Below are positions 35,099 through 43,820 of a DNA stretch of 64,000 nt, one piece after another (position 1 is the stretch's first letter; each line of letters begins with the position of its first letter). The stretch comes from Opitutus sp. ER46. Lineage in GTDB: Bacteria > Verrucomicrobiota > Verrucomicrobiia > Opitutales > Opitutaceae. Made by a program: the position numbers and the translations under genes. The notes beneath the pieces were generated by a model. That model saw only the letters and a program-made list of their open reading frames with translations. It was not told where the DNA came from and made no database searches. Where the stretch lies: positions 372,001 to 436,000 of the forward strand of contig NZ_QAYX01000025.1 in the NCBI RefSeq assembly GCF_003054705.1. Reading direction: 5' to 3'.

Positions 35099-36727
35099 TC
35101 AATCGTACTCACCCTCCACTAGCCACTGCTGCTCGGTGAGGACCATCCGGTAGAGGCCGCCGGTGGCGAGGGCGACGTCGTACTCGACCCGGCGCCAGGA
35201 GCGGTCGTTTTGCCACCAGCCGCCGCTGTTCAGCCACGGGCCGCGGAGCTGCGTCACGGCGCCGTTGAAGCGCTCCGTCCACAGGTACGTGGGGCGGCCG
35301 TCGGTCAGTTCCAATTGCGCGCGGAGCGGCGGACGAAAACGGCGCAGCGGCAGGCCGGCGGGCGGGTGCACTGGCGGCGCCGCCAACGGCGGCACGATCG
35401 GCGACGGCGGCTCCAGTTTCACGGCGTCGGGACGGTGGGTGTCCTCCATCACCGGCGTCCCCACGCGGTCGGAGCCGACGATCGCCACGATGCGCGCGAG
35501 CGTTTCGGCGAAGCCGTGCGGGTCACGCAGCCCGGTGTCGAACAACCCCTGCTGGCGCACCAGCGGGCGTGCGGGCGTGGCGTCGAGCCGGAGTCCGATC
35601 ACGGCCGAGTCGGTGTGCAGGGACTCGAGGTGCGTGTGCAGCGTGCGAAACAGGATCTCGAGGTCCGCGGTCGGCTCCGGCAGGCGGAAGGAGCGTTCGT
35701 GGCGCGAGTCGTCGGCGAGGGTGAGCGTGAGCGCGAGCTCGGCGGCCACGAAGCCGTGGGTGCGGAGCTCCAGCGTGATCCGCTCGAGGAAGCGCCGCAG
35801 GATGAACAGCAGCGGCTCGAGTGTCTCGACTTCCTCCTCGAACTCCCGCGCGGCGCCGAATGTTTCCGGCAACGCCACGGGGTGGAGCGGGCGCGCCGCG
35901 CCGCCGCGGGCCCGATCCCACAATGCCAGTCCCGCTGGGCCCAGCCGGCGGCCAATGTCATCCCGGGACAGCGCCGCGAGATCGCCGACCGTGCGCAACC
36001 CCCAGCTGTGGAGGATCGACGCCATTTCCGGCGGCGGATCCGCCGCGGCGAGGGGAAGGGGACCGAGGAACGTTGTCGCATCGGTGACGTGCAGCACGGG
36101 CGCGGCGGCGTCATACGTCCCCGCCGCATCCTCGATCCGGGCGGCGCGCTCGCCCGGTGCCGCGGGCGCTGGCGCGTCGGCTTCGTCCTCCGGCCGGAGC
36201 GAAAGCAGCGTGAGTTGCTCGGGCCCGGCGCTGGCACGCGGCGCCGCGGTTGCGGCGGCGGCCGCGCGATGGCCGGCCGCGCGCGCGGCATAGAGCGCGA
36301 GGAGCGGGGTGGGCGCGATGCCGACGGTCGTGGTGAGGCCAAACTCCGCGAGCTGGGCCACCGCGGCACGGCTGGCCGGGCCGTATTGCGCGGGGACCGA
36401 GCCCTTGAGATCGACGGTGCAGATGCCCGGAGCGGTGTCTTCGACGAGGGGCGAAAGCGTAAAGCCAACGGCCAGGAGGGCGGCGCGGGCGTCGGCCTCG
36501 GCGGTGGGGCTCGGGGTGCGGATGATGAGGTGGGGACTGCGGGCAACGGCCTGCGGGGCGGTCATGCCGGAGATGACGCCGGCGGCCCGGGCGGGGGCGT
36601 TGGCCACGAGCACGAGAGATTTTCGCGTCTGGTCGCTGAACAGCGCCGCGGGTTGGCCCGCGGTGCCGGGCTCGGTGCGGAGCACCGCCTGCAATGCGAA
36701 CTCGGCGAGATGGAGCACCGCGTACAT
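35099..36727 (-). CDS. imuB: ImuB, catalytically inactive Y-family polymerase homologue
   Basis: A 542-aa Y-family polymerase-like protein of the ImuB type. ImuB links ImuA and the error-prone polymerase DnaE2 to the sliding clamp in SOS mutagenesis. The N-terminal palm-like part (AVLHLAEFALQAVLR...) lacks the acidic metal-binding residues of active DinB. Helix-hairpin-helix and little-finger regions follow, with a long C-terminal tail. It is the last gene of the lexA-imuA-imuB operon; no dnaE2 follows, as the next gene is the S8 protease. Confidence 0.88.
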   Translation of the reverse strand: MYAVLHLAEFALQAVLRTEPGTAGQPAALFSDQTRKSLVLVANAPARAAGVISGMTAPQAVARSPHLIIRTPSPTAEADARAALLAVGFTLSPLVEDTAPGICTVDLKGSVPAQYGPASRAAVAQLAEFGLTTTVGIAPTPLLALYAARAAGHRAAAAATAAPRASAGPEQLTLLSLRPEDEADAPAPAAPGERAARIEDAAGTYDAAAPVLHVTDATTFLGPLPLAAADPPPEMASILHSWGLRTVGDLAALSRDDIGRRLGPAGLALWDRARGGAARPLHPVALPETFGAAREFEEEVETLEPLLFILRRFLERITLELRTHGFVAAELALTLTLADDSRHERSFRLPEPTADLEILFRTLHTHLESLHTDSAVIGLRLDATPARPLVRQQGLFDTGLRDPHGFAETLARIVAIVGSDRVGTPVMEDTHRPDAVKLEPPSPIVPPLAAPPVHPPAGLPLRRFRPPLRAQLELTDGRPTYLWTERFNGAVTQLRGPWLNSGGWWQNDRSWRRVEYDVALATGGLYRMVLTEQQWLVEGEYD

Positions 36728-36780
36728 GCGTCAGCCCTCAGCAGCGCGAGTAAATCACCGGCGTGGTCGACCGCGCGCGG

Positions 36781-37449
36781 TCAACCGGTGCCGGTGAGCA
36801 GTTGCCGCCGCTGCCGTTGCCGGGCGGGGGCGAGCTGGCGGGTGAGCGCCGCGCGGTCTTCGTCCCACGCGGCGGTCGGCTGCGAGGTCTCGAGCACGAG
36901 CCGCAGTTGGGCGCTGGGGACCGCCGCGCGCGGGGTGACGACGACGAGGGCGAGATCGGCGGGCTCGACCGCGCGTTGCAGCCGGTACCACTGGGTGGCG
37001 GGCGTACGGCGCAGGTCGGCTTCGGGGGCGAGGCGTAGGTCGAGGACGACGAGCCCGAGGTTGGCATCGCGTGCGAGCAGGTCGACGGCCTGGAGCGCCT
37101 CGGCCGTCTGGCGGCAGCGGACCCACAGCAGGTGCGCAAGGTGGTCGGGCGGGAAGGACTCCGGGTCGAAGGAATCGGCGCTGTCGACCAGGGCGACGCG
37201 CGTGCGGGTGGTGCGCGTGCGGGAGAGCAGTGCGCCGATCAGGAGCTGGCTGCCGCAACTGGGCGCGGCGCAAACCAGCTCGGTGACGGCGCTGAGGGGG
37301 AGTCCGCCCGCCGTGTCGTCAATCGCCGGGATCCCCGTTGGCAGCCCGCGGGCGGGCGGGGCCAGCGGTTCCGCGCCCGTGCCAGGGACGGACGGAAAAC
37401 GGTCGGCGAGGAGACGCCGGAGCGCGCTGAGTTTGGCGGGGGCGGACAT
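36781..37449 (-). CDS. imuA: ImuA, RecA-like SOS mutagenesis protein
   Basis: A 222-aa RecA/SulA-like protein of the ImuA type. The N-terminal part has the family pattern LPTGIPAIDDTAGGLPLSAVTELVCAAPSCGSQLLI, which resembles the RecA core but lacks a standard Walker A (no GKT). A central Walker B-like strand (LGLVVLDLRLAPEADL) follows. It sits between the 64-aa ORF and imuB on the - strand and is expected to be induced by DNA damage through LexA. Confidence 0.85.
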   Translation of the reverse strand: MSAPAKLSALRRLLADRFPSVPGTGAEPLAPPARGLPTGIPAIDDTAGGLPLSAVTELVCAAPSCGSQLLIGALLSRTRTTRTRVALVDSADSFDPESFPPDHLAHLLWVRCRQTAEALQAVDLLARDANLGLVVLDLRLAPEADLRRTPATQWYRLQRAVEPADLALVVVTPRAAVPSAQLRLVLETSQPTAAWDEDRAALTRQLAPARQRQRRQLLTGTG

Positions 37450-37500
37450 GGACGCGGCAGGTCGGGAGCGGCGCGGGCATGGCGGGCGCGGGGCGGCGCG

Positions 37501-37695
37501 CTAGGCGTGGCGGTCGGCGTCGCGGGGAGCGGCGGCCGGGGCGGGCGCAGGGGAGCGTTTCAGCGGCTCGGGCGCGGGTGCGGCGAAGGTGCCAAGCAGC
37601 CGGCGGAGGAAGGAGGGACGGCGGAAGACATCGATCACCTGGGCGGACTTGAGGTCCTGCAGGATGGAGCGGCGGCGGTCGGAGGAAGGTTTCAT
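37501..37695 (-). CDS. Small unrecognised protein between lexA and imuA
   Basis: A 64-aa basic protein (MKPSSDRRRSILQDLKSAQV ... RRPSFLRRLLGTF, then a Pro/Ala tail). It lies 58 nt after lexA and 51 nt before imuA on the same strand, so it should be controlled by the same LexA operator. There is no signal peptide; one amphipathic helix with aromatic and leucine residues (IDVFRRPSFLRRLLGTF) is visible. Small proteins in this position can be division inhibitors, but no SulA-like motif is seen. Confidence 0.6.
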   Translation of the reverse strand: MKPSSDRRRSILQDLKSAQVIDVFRRPSFLRRLLGTFAAPAPEPLKRSPAPAPAAAPRDADRHA

Positions 37696-37753
37696 GGGTC
37701 GGGGAGGGCGGGCGGTGGGGAAACCCGTGGCCCGCGGCGCGCGGGAAGCCGCG

Positions 37754-38374
37754 CTAGTTAACCTGGGTGCGCAGCAGGCCGACCATGACGCCCTGGATCA
37801 CCAACTCGGTGGCGGGCAGGAGGTCGGGGTAGCGCGGGTTTTCGGCGCGCAGGAAGGCGCGGCCGCGTTGGAGGAGAAAACGTTTGAGGGTGGATTCGCC
37901 GTCGATGAGGGCGGCCACGATGTCGCGCGGACGCGGCTCGCGCGGGGTGAGGAAGACGACGTCGCCATCGAGGATGCTGGCGTTGACCATGGAGTCGCCG
38001 CGGACTTTGAGGGCGAAGAGCTTGGCGTTGGGCCGCACCCCGAGGGACACGGTGTCGACGGAGATGTAGCTGTCGGGCTCCTGTTCGGTCGCCGTGGGCA
38101 GGCCGGCGGGGATGGTGCCGAAAAGCGGAATCTCGGCGAGCGCCCCGCGGCGCGGGAGGGAGGTCGGGAGGAGGCCGCGGGCCTTGCCGTCGAGCCGGCG
38201 CAGCGCGCCCTTTTCGGTGAGGGCATCGACGTGGCGCTGGACGGCGAACGGGCTGGCGAAGCCGAAGTGCGCCTGGATCTCGCGCAGGGACGGGGCCATG
38301 CCGTTCTGTCGATGGTGCGCGTTGATGAAATCGAGCACGTCGCGTTGGCGGTCGGTAAGCGGTTCGGGCGGCAT
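37754..38374 (-). CDS. lexA: SOS repressor LexA
   Basis: LexA, 206 aa, repressor of the DNA-damage response. The winged-helix domain (LTDRQRDVLDFINAH ... PSLREIQAHFGFASPFAVQRHVDAL) is followed by the self-cleavage site Ala90-Gly91 (IPAGLP) and the S24 peptidase dyad Ser128 (GDSM) and Lys164 (STLKR). The ATG at 38374 is preferred over a TTG at 38383, which would lie inside the operator. It is the first gene of the SOS operon with the 64-aa ORF, imuA and imuB. Confidence 0.97.
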   Translation of the reverse strand: MPPEPLTDRQRDVLDFINAHHRQNGMAPSLREIQAHFGFASPFAVQRHVDALTEKGALRRLDGKARGLLPTSLPRRGALAEIPLFGTIPAGLPTATEQEPDSYISVDTVSLGVRPNAKLFALKVRGDSMVNASILDGDVVFLTPREPRPRDIVAALIDGESTLKRFLLQRGRAFLRAENPRYPDLLPATELVIQGVMVGLLRTQVN

Positions 38375-38375
38375 A

Positions 38376-38391
38376 GTGTTCAAGTGAACAC
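38376..38391. promoter_or_regulatory. LexA operator (TGTTC-N4-GAACA)
   Basis: GTGTTCAAGTGAACAC: perfect 7-bp arms around AG. It contains TGTTC-N4-GAACA, the LexA motif reported for Verrucomicrobia. It lies only 1 bp upstream of the lexA ATG, so bound LexA would cover the ribosome-binding region and probably the transcription start. Confidence 0.9.
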
Positions 38392-38431
38392 GTTCCCGGC
38401 CGAAGGCAAACCCGGAAACCGCCGCAACCGG

Positions 38432-38475
38432 CTCACATTCTGAAGCCAGCGCAAGCGCCGGCTTCAGAATGTGAG
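38432..38475. repeat. 44-bp near-perfect palindrome upstream of lexA
   Basis: Perfect 16-bp arms CTCACATTCTGAAGCC / GGCTTCAGAATGTGAG around a 12-nt centre that can itself pair (GCGC-AA-GCGC). It lies 41 bp beyond the LexA operator, between the lexA promoter and the 3' end of the alpha-galactosidase gene. It may be a terminator without a T-run or a mobile palindromic repeat. Confidence 0.85.
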
Positions 38476-38561
38476 AACGCGCCTCGGGTTCGAAGGTGGA
38501 AAAGTTGGCAGGTTGCAGGTTGCGGGACCGACTGCGGCGCGGATCGCCGCGCCGCGCCCCC

Positions 38562-40574
38562 TCACTCCCTTACTCCTTCATTCCCTTTTCTGCCCCACAC
38601 CCGCCAGAGCTGGGTGCCGTGGCGGCCGACTTCGACGCTCACGGTGGCACCGGTCACGGGCACGTCCTGCTGGCGCCAGAGGTCGCGGGCCCGGGCGGGG
38701 GGCTGCGTGAAACCGAGCCGCTCCCACGGCACCGAGATCGTCTGCGGGACCTGGGCGAGGTTGAAGAACCCGATCGCATACGAGCCGTCCGCCAGTTCCT
38801 TCACGTACACCTGCTGGCGTCCATCGACGATCTGCTGCTTCGCCGGCCGCCCGAGTTCGTCCTGATCAATCGCCAGGACCTCGTCGTTCGAGAGCAGGCT
38901 GAGCGTGAAGGCGTCGATCTTCTCCACCGGGCAGCCGATGAGCAGCGGCGCGGACAAGAGGCACCACAGGGTGACGTGCGTGTACTGCTCGTTCGGCGTG
39001 AGGCGCGAGGGGCGGATGCTCTTGCCGCTGCCGATGTCAACCGGGCCGACGACCAGCATGTCCGGGTCGTTCCAGTGACCGGGCCGGGCAAACTCGCGCC
39101 ATTTCTCCTGCTGAAACCAGATGTTCCGCAGGTTGCCCCAGATGTCGCGGATGTCGCCGGTGGTGCGCCAGGAGTTGGCGAGGGTTGCGAGTGTGGCCGC
39201 GTGCGCGATCGGCGCGTTGTTGGAGAGGCTGTAAACGATGTCGCGGCCCGAGGCGCGCAGGGCGTCGGCCATGACCTTCGTCTCGGGCGGCTCGTTGGGA
39301 TTCCAGTCGTACTTCAGGTAATCGAAACCCCACTCGGCCCATTGGCGTGCGTCGGCCTCGGCAAAGGAGAACTCGCCCAGGTGCCAGGGCTTGATCTTGC
39401 GGTTGGGCTGCTTGGGCGTCGGCGGCTTCACCCAGTCGCCGGCGGGATTGTCCGCGCTGCCGCCCGGGTGACTGGCGTAGCTCGTGATCCACGGCGTCGA
39501 GTAGATCCCCGCCTTCAGCCCCAGCGCGTGGATCTCCGCGCACAACTGCCCGAGATCGGGAAACTTCTCGTTGGGCTGCAACGCGTGCGTGGGGCTGCGC
39601 CGATGCCCCTGCCACGCGTCGTCGATGTTCACGTAGGTCCAGCCGTGGTTGACGAGCCCGGTGGCCACGAGCGCGCGCGCCGAGGCGAGGACCTTCTCCT
39701 GGCTCACGGACACGCCCCAGCAGTTCCAACTGTTCCAACCCATGGCAGGAGTGAGCGCGATCGTCTCGCCGATCTCGATCCGCAGCGGCTGCGCATCCGT
39801 GCCCCGCGCATTCGTGGCGCGCAACGTGACCCGATACGTGCCGCCCGCGGCGACATGGCCGGTGATGCGCCCGGTGGCCGCGTCGAGCGTCAGCCCCGCG
39901 GGCAGTCCGTCGGCGCTGAACCGCATGGGGCGTTCGCCGGTCGCCGGGATTTGAAACAGGAAAGGATGCCCCGGCCGCGCGCCGAACACCCGCGCGCCGT
40001 TGATCCGCGGCGTGGCGGGCGGCATCGGCGTCAAGATGACCGCGGGTTCGCCGAGCGAGGGCGCGACGGTCGACGCCGGCTTTTCGCCCTCGACGATGAA
40101 CCGCGTCTCACCCCATGCGACGTGTGCCTGCGTGTAGGCGTTGCCAAGATCGTGACAGACGAGGACGAGCGTGTGGCGCCCGCGCACCTCAAGGTCGAGC
40201 GGCACCGCGGCGTCGCCGCGTTTCATCTCCTGCCGCCAAAGCACGCGTCCGTCGGCTTGCACTTCCAGCGCGACCGGCGCCGTCGACTCGGTCGCGTCGT
40301 CCACGCCCGCGAACGCCTGGAAACGCACCGCGCCCTTGAGCTCGATGGCGGTGCGGTTGTCGGTCTGCGTGCCGAGGCCGAAGGCAAACTCCCGCCCCGC
40401 CACGCGCAGCGCGCGGCCTGCGGTGTTCTTGTCCACCGTCGGACGCGCGTGCTCGTAGTCGGAGTCACGCGGGTTGAGCAGCGGCGCGAGCGGCACGGTC
40501 TCGGGCGCGCCCAGGAGCGGCGCCGCCAGCAGGAGGACGGGAATCAGGCGGAGCGGAAGGAGGCGGAGGTTCAC
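38562..40574 (-). CDS. Secreted alpha-galactosidase, GH27, with NPCBM domain
   Basis: A 670-aa exported enzyme. Signal peptide (about 1-22), NPCBM sugar-binding domain (about 30-160, FGLGTQTDNRTAIELKG), an Ig-like putative binding domain (about 190-268, LPAGLTLDAATGRITG), then the GH27 barrel from about 273 (TPAMGWNSWNCWGVSV) with the nucleophile Asp423 in YLKYDW and the conserved WRTTGDIRD and GHWNDPDML motifs. It removes terminal alpha-galactose, for example from galactomannan, xyloglucan or pectin side chains. It is the last gene of the - strand carbohydrate locus. Confidence 0.94.
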   Translation of the reverse strand: MNLRLLPLRLIPVLLLAAPLLGAPETVPLAPLLNPRDSDYEHARPTVDKNTAGRALRVAGREFAFGLGTQTDNRTAIELKGAVRFQAFAGVDDATESTAPVALEVQADGRVLWRQEMKRGDAAVPLDLEVRGRHTLVLVCHDLGNAYTQAHVAWGETRFIVEGEKPASTVAPSLGEPAVILTPMPPATPRINGARVFGARPGHPFLFQIPATGERPMRFSADGLPAGLTLDAATGRITGHVAAGGTYRVTLRATNARGTDAQPLRIEIGETIALTPAMGWNSWNCWGVSVSQEKVLASARALVATGLVNHGWTYVNIDDAWQGHRRSPTHALQPNEKFPDLGQLCAEIHALGLKAGIYSTPWITSYASHPGGSADNPAGDWVKPPTPKQPNRKIKPWHLGEFSFAEADARQWAEWGFDYLKYDWNPNEPPETKVMADALRASGRDIVYSLSNNAPIAHAATLATLANSWRTTGDIRDIWGNLRNIWFQQEKWREFARPGHWNDPDMLVVGPVDIGSGKSIRPSRLTPNEQYTHVTLWCLLSAPLLIGCPVEKIDAFTLSLLSNDEVLAIDQDELGRPAKQQIVDGRQQVYVKELADGSYAIGFFNLAQVPQTISVPWERLGFTQPPARARDLWRQQDVPVTGATVSVEVGRHGTQLWRVWGRKGNEGVRE

Positions 40575-40597
40575 GAGCAGCGGCGGTTTACGGCGGA

Positions 40598-42472
40598 TCA
40601 GTCGAGCGGTTGCAGTTCAATCTGGCGCAGGCGCATCAGGTTGCCGTTGGGGAGGGCGGTCGGGCGCACGATGAGCGTGTGCTCGCCGGCGGGCAACGTG
40701 AGTTCGCCCAGCACGTCGCGCCGAAACACGTCGAGCGCCGGCGTCGGCGACACGGTGCCGGCCAGCGACTGCGACGCCGCCTCGAGCACGAACGTGCCGC
40801 GCGTGGTCTTGGTGAGCGTGTTGTACTCGGCCGTGACGCGGAACCGCCGCGTCTCCGGCGCGCGTACGGTCCACGTGACGGTCGCCTCGGGGCGCGACCA
40901 CTCCTCCGTCACGTCCCGGTTGGTCTTCCCATCACCGTAACGGATGCCTGGGCCGTCGAGGCGGCCGTCCATGACATGCAGCCGCGTGGTCCCGGAGCCG
41001 GCGAGGCGGAGCGCCTTGTTGGCCGCGATCTGCGCGGGAAAATCGAGCACGAGCACGGTGTCGGTCGCGTCGGGCGCCGCGGCCGGCAGCGTGAGTTGGA
41101 GGTCGTCGACGTTGAGCCGCTGCGCGGGCAACTCGCCGCCGTGGAGGAGCCGCGCGCCGAGGGGCGTGCTGCGCAGGCCGGCGACCACGAGCTTGCCATC
41201 GGCGGGCCAGGCGAAAACGTGCAGGTAGAGCCGGTTGCCGCGCCGGGTGACGGCGCCCCAGGGTTGCACCGGCAGCGGCGAACGATCGCAGCCGTACAGG
41301 CTCTCGCCGTTGGCCTTCATCCACGCGCCGATGCCGCGCAGGATCGTCTCGTCCTTCGGGTCGATGACGCCGTCGCCGCGCGGGCCGATGTTCATGAGGA
41401 TGTTGCCGCCCTTGCCGACGGCCTGGGCGAGGAGGTGGATGAAGTGGGCCGGCGGTTTGTGCGAGGTGTCGCTCGGCTTGTAGCCGTACGACTCATTGGT
41501 CGTGGGGATCGCCTCCCACTGGGTGAACACCTCGGGAAAGTACGCGGGCCGGTCCGCGGTCGAGCGGTAGTCGCCGAGCACACCGCCGCCGCCAATGCGG
41601 CTGTTGATGACGATGTCGGGACCGGCGGCGCGCACGGCCGCGAGGATGCGCCGGCAGAGCTCGGGCGGCGTCTTGCTCGATGTATCGAACCACAGGATAT
41701 CCGGGTGATACATCGCGATGAGCTCCCGGATCTGCGGGATGGATTTTCCCTCCACGTAGCGCGTCGCCTTCGCCACGAGTTCGGGGTGCTGCTCCCACCA
41801 GCCCGACTCGCCGCCCGGCCGGCCGTAGTCCCAGAAATTGCCCACCGCATCGGGGTGCTCCCAGTCCCACGCGTGCGAATAGTAGAACCCGAACTTCAGC
41901 CCGTACTTCCTGCAGGCGGCGGAGAGCTCGGCCATGGGGTCGCGCTTGAAGGCGGTCTGCGCGGTGAGGTTGTATGAGGAAACCTTGGACGGATACATCG
42001 CGAAGCCGTCGTGGTGCTTGGCGGTGATGACAAGGTAACGCATGCCGGCGTCGCGCATCAGCCGCACCCAGGCGTCGGCGTCGAAGCCGGTCGGGTTGAA
42101 CGGCTTCACAATCTCCTCGAGGTAAACGGCGCGCGGGATCTCGAGGGAACGCATCAGGTGCTCCGAGTACGTGCCGCCCACGCGGCCCTTCCACACGCCG
42201 GCGGGGCCCGAGTACACGCCCCAGTGCACGAAGCAGCCGAAGCGGGCCTCGCGATGCCAGGCGACGCGAGCGTCGCGCGCCGGATCGGGATCATCGAGCG
42301 TGCGCAAGCCGGGCGGCGGCAGGTCGGCGGCGGCGAGGCCGAGCGGCAGGAGCAGCAGCGGCAGGAGCGTGCGCCGGCAGCCGGTGACGAGGGCGGCAAC
42401 GGCGCGCCGCGACATGGCGGGGCGCGCGGACCGCGTTCGAACCGGAGCGGACGAGAGAGGGAGGGTGATCAT
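40598..42472 (-). CDS. Secreted alpha-L-fucosidase, GH29
   Basis: A 624-aa GH29 enzyme. The barrel starts at about residue 65 (ARFGCFVHWGVYSGPAGVWKG) and shows the family blocks LVITAKHHDGFAMY, FGFYYSHAWDWEHP, and the nucleophile Asp263 in ILWFDTS. GNILMNIGPRGDGVI marks the end of the barrel, and a beta-rich C-terminal region follows. The signal peptide (TLLPLLLLPLGLAAA) lies at about 35-49 when the ATG at 42472 is used; the ATG at 42415 gives a more normal n-region. It removes alpha-L-fucose, as from xyloglucan or pectin side chains. Confidence 0.93.
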   Translation of the reverse strand: MITLPLSSAPVRTRSARPAMSRRAVAALVTGCRRTLLPLLLLPLGLAAADLPPPGLRTLDDPDPARDARVAWHREARFGCFVHWGVYSGPAGVWKGRVGGTYSEHLMRSLEIPRAVYLEEIVKPFNPTGFDADAWVRLMRDAGMRYLVITAKHHDGFAMYPSKVSSYNLTAQTAFKRDPMAELSAACRKYGLKFGFYYSHAWDWEHPDAVGNFWDYGRPGGESGWWEQHPELVAKATRYVEGKSIPQIRELIAMYHPDILWFDTSSKTPPELCRRILAAVRAAGPDIVINSRIGGGGVLGDYRSTADRPAYFPEVFTQWEAIPTTNESYGYKPSDTSHKPPAHFIHLLAQAVGKGGNILMNIGPRGDGVIDPKDETILRGIGAWMKANGESLYGCDRSPLPVQPWGAVTRRGNRLYLHVFAWPADGKLVVAGLRSTPLGARLLHGGELPAQRLNVDDLQLTLPAAAPDATDTVLVLDFPAQIAANKALRLAGSGTTRLHVMDGRLDGPGIRYGDGKTNRDVTEEWSRPEATVTWTVRAPETRRFRVTAEYNTLTKTTRGTFVLEAASQSLAGTVSPTPALDVFRRDVLGELTLPAGEHTLIVRPTALPNGNLMRLRQIELQPLD

Positions 42473-42558
42473 GAAAGGGATGCGGAGGAGCGGCGCACGT
42501 TGGCCGGGGCGTGCCGGGCTGGCGGGTGCGCGTCGGGCGCACGCCGCGCACGGGCAGC

Positions 42559-43740
42559 TCAAGGCTGGCGTATGGCTGGCGCCGGCGGCGCGGCGTCGCG
42601 GAGCAGGGCGGCTGCGCACCACAGGACGGGCGCCTGGCCGTGCATGTCGCCGACCAGCCGCGCGCGAGCTAGGTAGTAGGCGCGGCCGTCGGGGCCGTGC
42701 TTGGCCGGATCGTGGATGTTCGTGCCCTGGCAGACCTCGCGGACGTCGCCGTCGGCGTTGAGGTAGGTGATGAGCCGCAACCACGCCTTGCGGGCGGCGG
42801 GGCCGTACCGGGCGGGCTCGAGCCAGCCCGCCTGCACGCCGGTGATGAAGGCGAAGGTGAACATGCCGGTGCCGGAGGTCTCGGGCCAGGCCGCGGGATC
42901 ATCGACCAGCTGGCGCCACATGCCGTCGCCTGCCTGGTGCCAGAGGAGGGCCTCCATCATCAGCGTATAGCCGCGCAGGATACGGGTCCGGTCGGGATTG
43001 TCCGCCGGCAGTTCGCGCAGGAGCAGGCTCATTCCGGCGGCCATCCAGCCATTCCCGCGGGCCCAGCAGAACGGCGCCTGCGGGGCGTGAAAGAAAAGCC
43101 CGTTGGGCTGCTGCAGGCGGTCGAGGTAGAGCACCATCTCGCGCGCGGCGCGGTCGATGTACGCGCGGTTGCCGGTGGCGCGGTAGGCCTGCGCCTGCAC
43201 CGCGGTGATCATGAACATGTCGTCGATCCAGAGGCGCGTCTGCCAAGTGTAGCCCTGGCGATAATACGCGTGCGACTCGGCCGTCGTGCGCGGGCCAAAA
43301 GGCTCGCTCCACTGCTTGAGTGCCATCCACTCGCCGAGCGCCAGGCAGCGCCGGTCGCCGGTCTGGCGCGCGAGTTCGAGCGGGACCGCGCCAAACACGG
43401 TGTAGTCGACGTGATCCGGGACCGGCACGAGGTGTTTCTCCTCGCGGAAGAGCGGCTCGAACCGGGCGGCGAGCCGGGCCTGGAGCGTCGCATCGTGGCT
43501 CAGGTCGGCAAACACGAGCGCACCGTACCACGCACAAACTTCCGGATACGTGATCACGCGCGGCGGCGTGGGCCGGCCGTGGTTGGGATGCGGGCTGGCC
43601 ACGAACCGATCTGCCACCCGGCGGCCGACTTCCTGGGGCGAGCCGCCGGCGGGCCAGGGGCCGAAGTCGTAGGCGCTGGCGCGGACAACCGCGAGCAGGC
43701 CGAGGGTCAGGACCAGGGTGCGGCGCAGGCGGGCGGACAT
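42559..43740 (-). CDS. Secreted GH105 unsaturated uronyl hydrolase
   Basis: A 393-aa protein with a signal peptide (RLRRTLVLTLGLLAVVRASA) and an (alpha/alpha)6 barrel of the GH88/GH105 type. Conserved blocks are WIDDMFMITAVQAQAY with the catalytic Asp, FCWARGNGWMAAGMSLLL, and SGTGMFTFAFITGVQAGWL. These enzymes remove the 4,5-unsaturated uronic acid left at the non-reducing end by a polysaccharide lyase, which fits the PL6-type lyase gene in the same locus. It lies between the GH29 gene and the TonB receptor gene. Confidence 0.92.
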   Translation of the reverse strand: MSARLRRTLVLTLGLLAVVRASAYDFGPWPAGGSPQEVGRRVADRFVASPHPNHGRPTPPRVITYPEVCAWYGALVFADLSHDATLQARLAARFEPLFREEKHLVPVPDHVDYTVFGAVPLELARQTGDRRCLALGEWMALKQWSEPFGPRTTAESHAYYRQGYTWQTRLWIDDMFMITAVQAQAYRATGNRAYIDRAAREMVLYLDRLQQPNGLFFHAPQAPFCWARGNGWMAAGMSLLLRELPADNPDRTRILRGYTLMMEALLWHQAGDGMWRQLVDDPAAWPETSGTGMFTFAFITGVQAGWLEPARYGPAARKAWLRLITYLNADGDVREVCQGTNIHDPAKHGPDGRAYYLARARLVGDMHGQAPVLWCAAALLRDAAPPAPAIRQP

Positions 43741-43820
43741 GGCAGCGGGCAGCGTCAAAAAGAAGCGGATACGGGTCGCCGCGGCGCCGACATGGCCGGC
43801 GCGCGCGGCGGTCGAGTCGG

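Noticed and set aside
35210-37504. 764-aa + strand frame over imuB and imuA
   Set aside because: Shadow frame of Arg/Gly-rich composition; operon on the - strand is supported by lexA and its operator.
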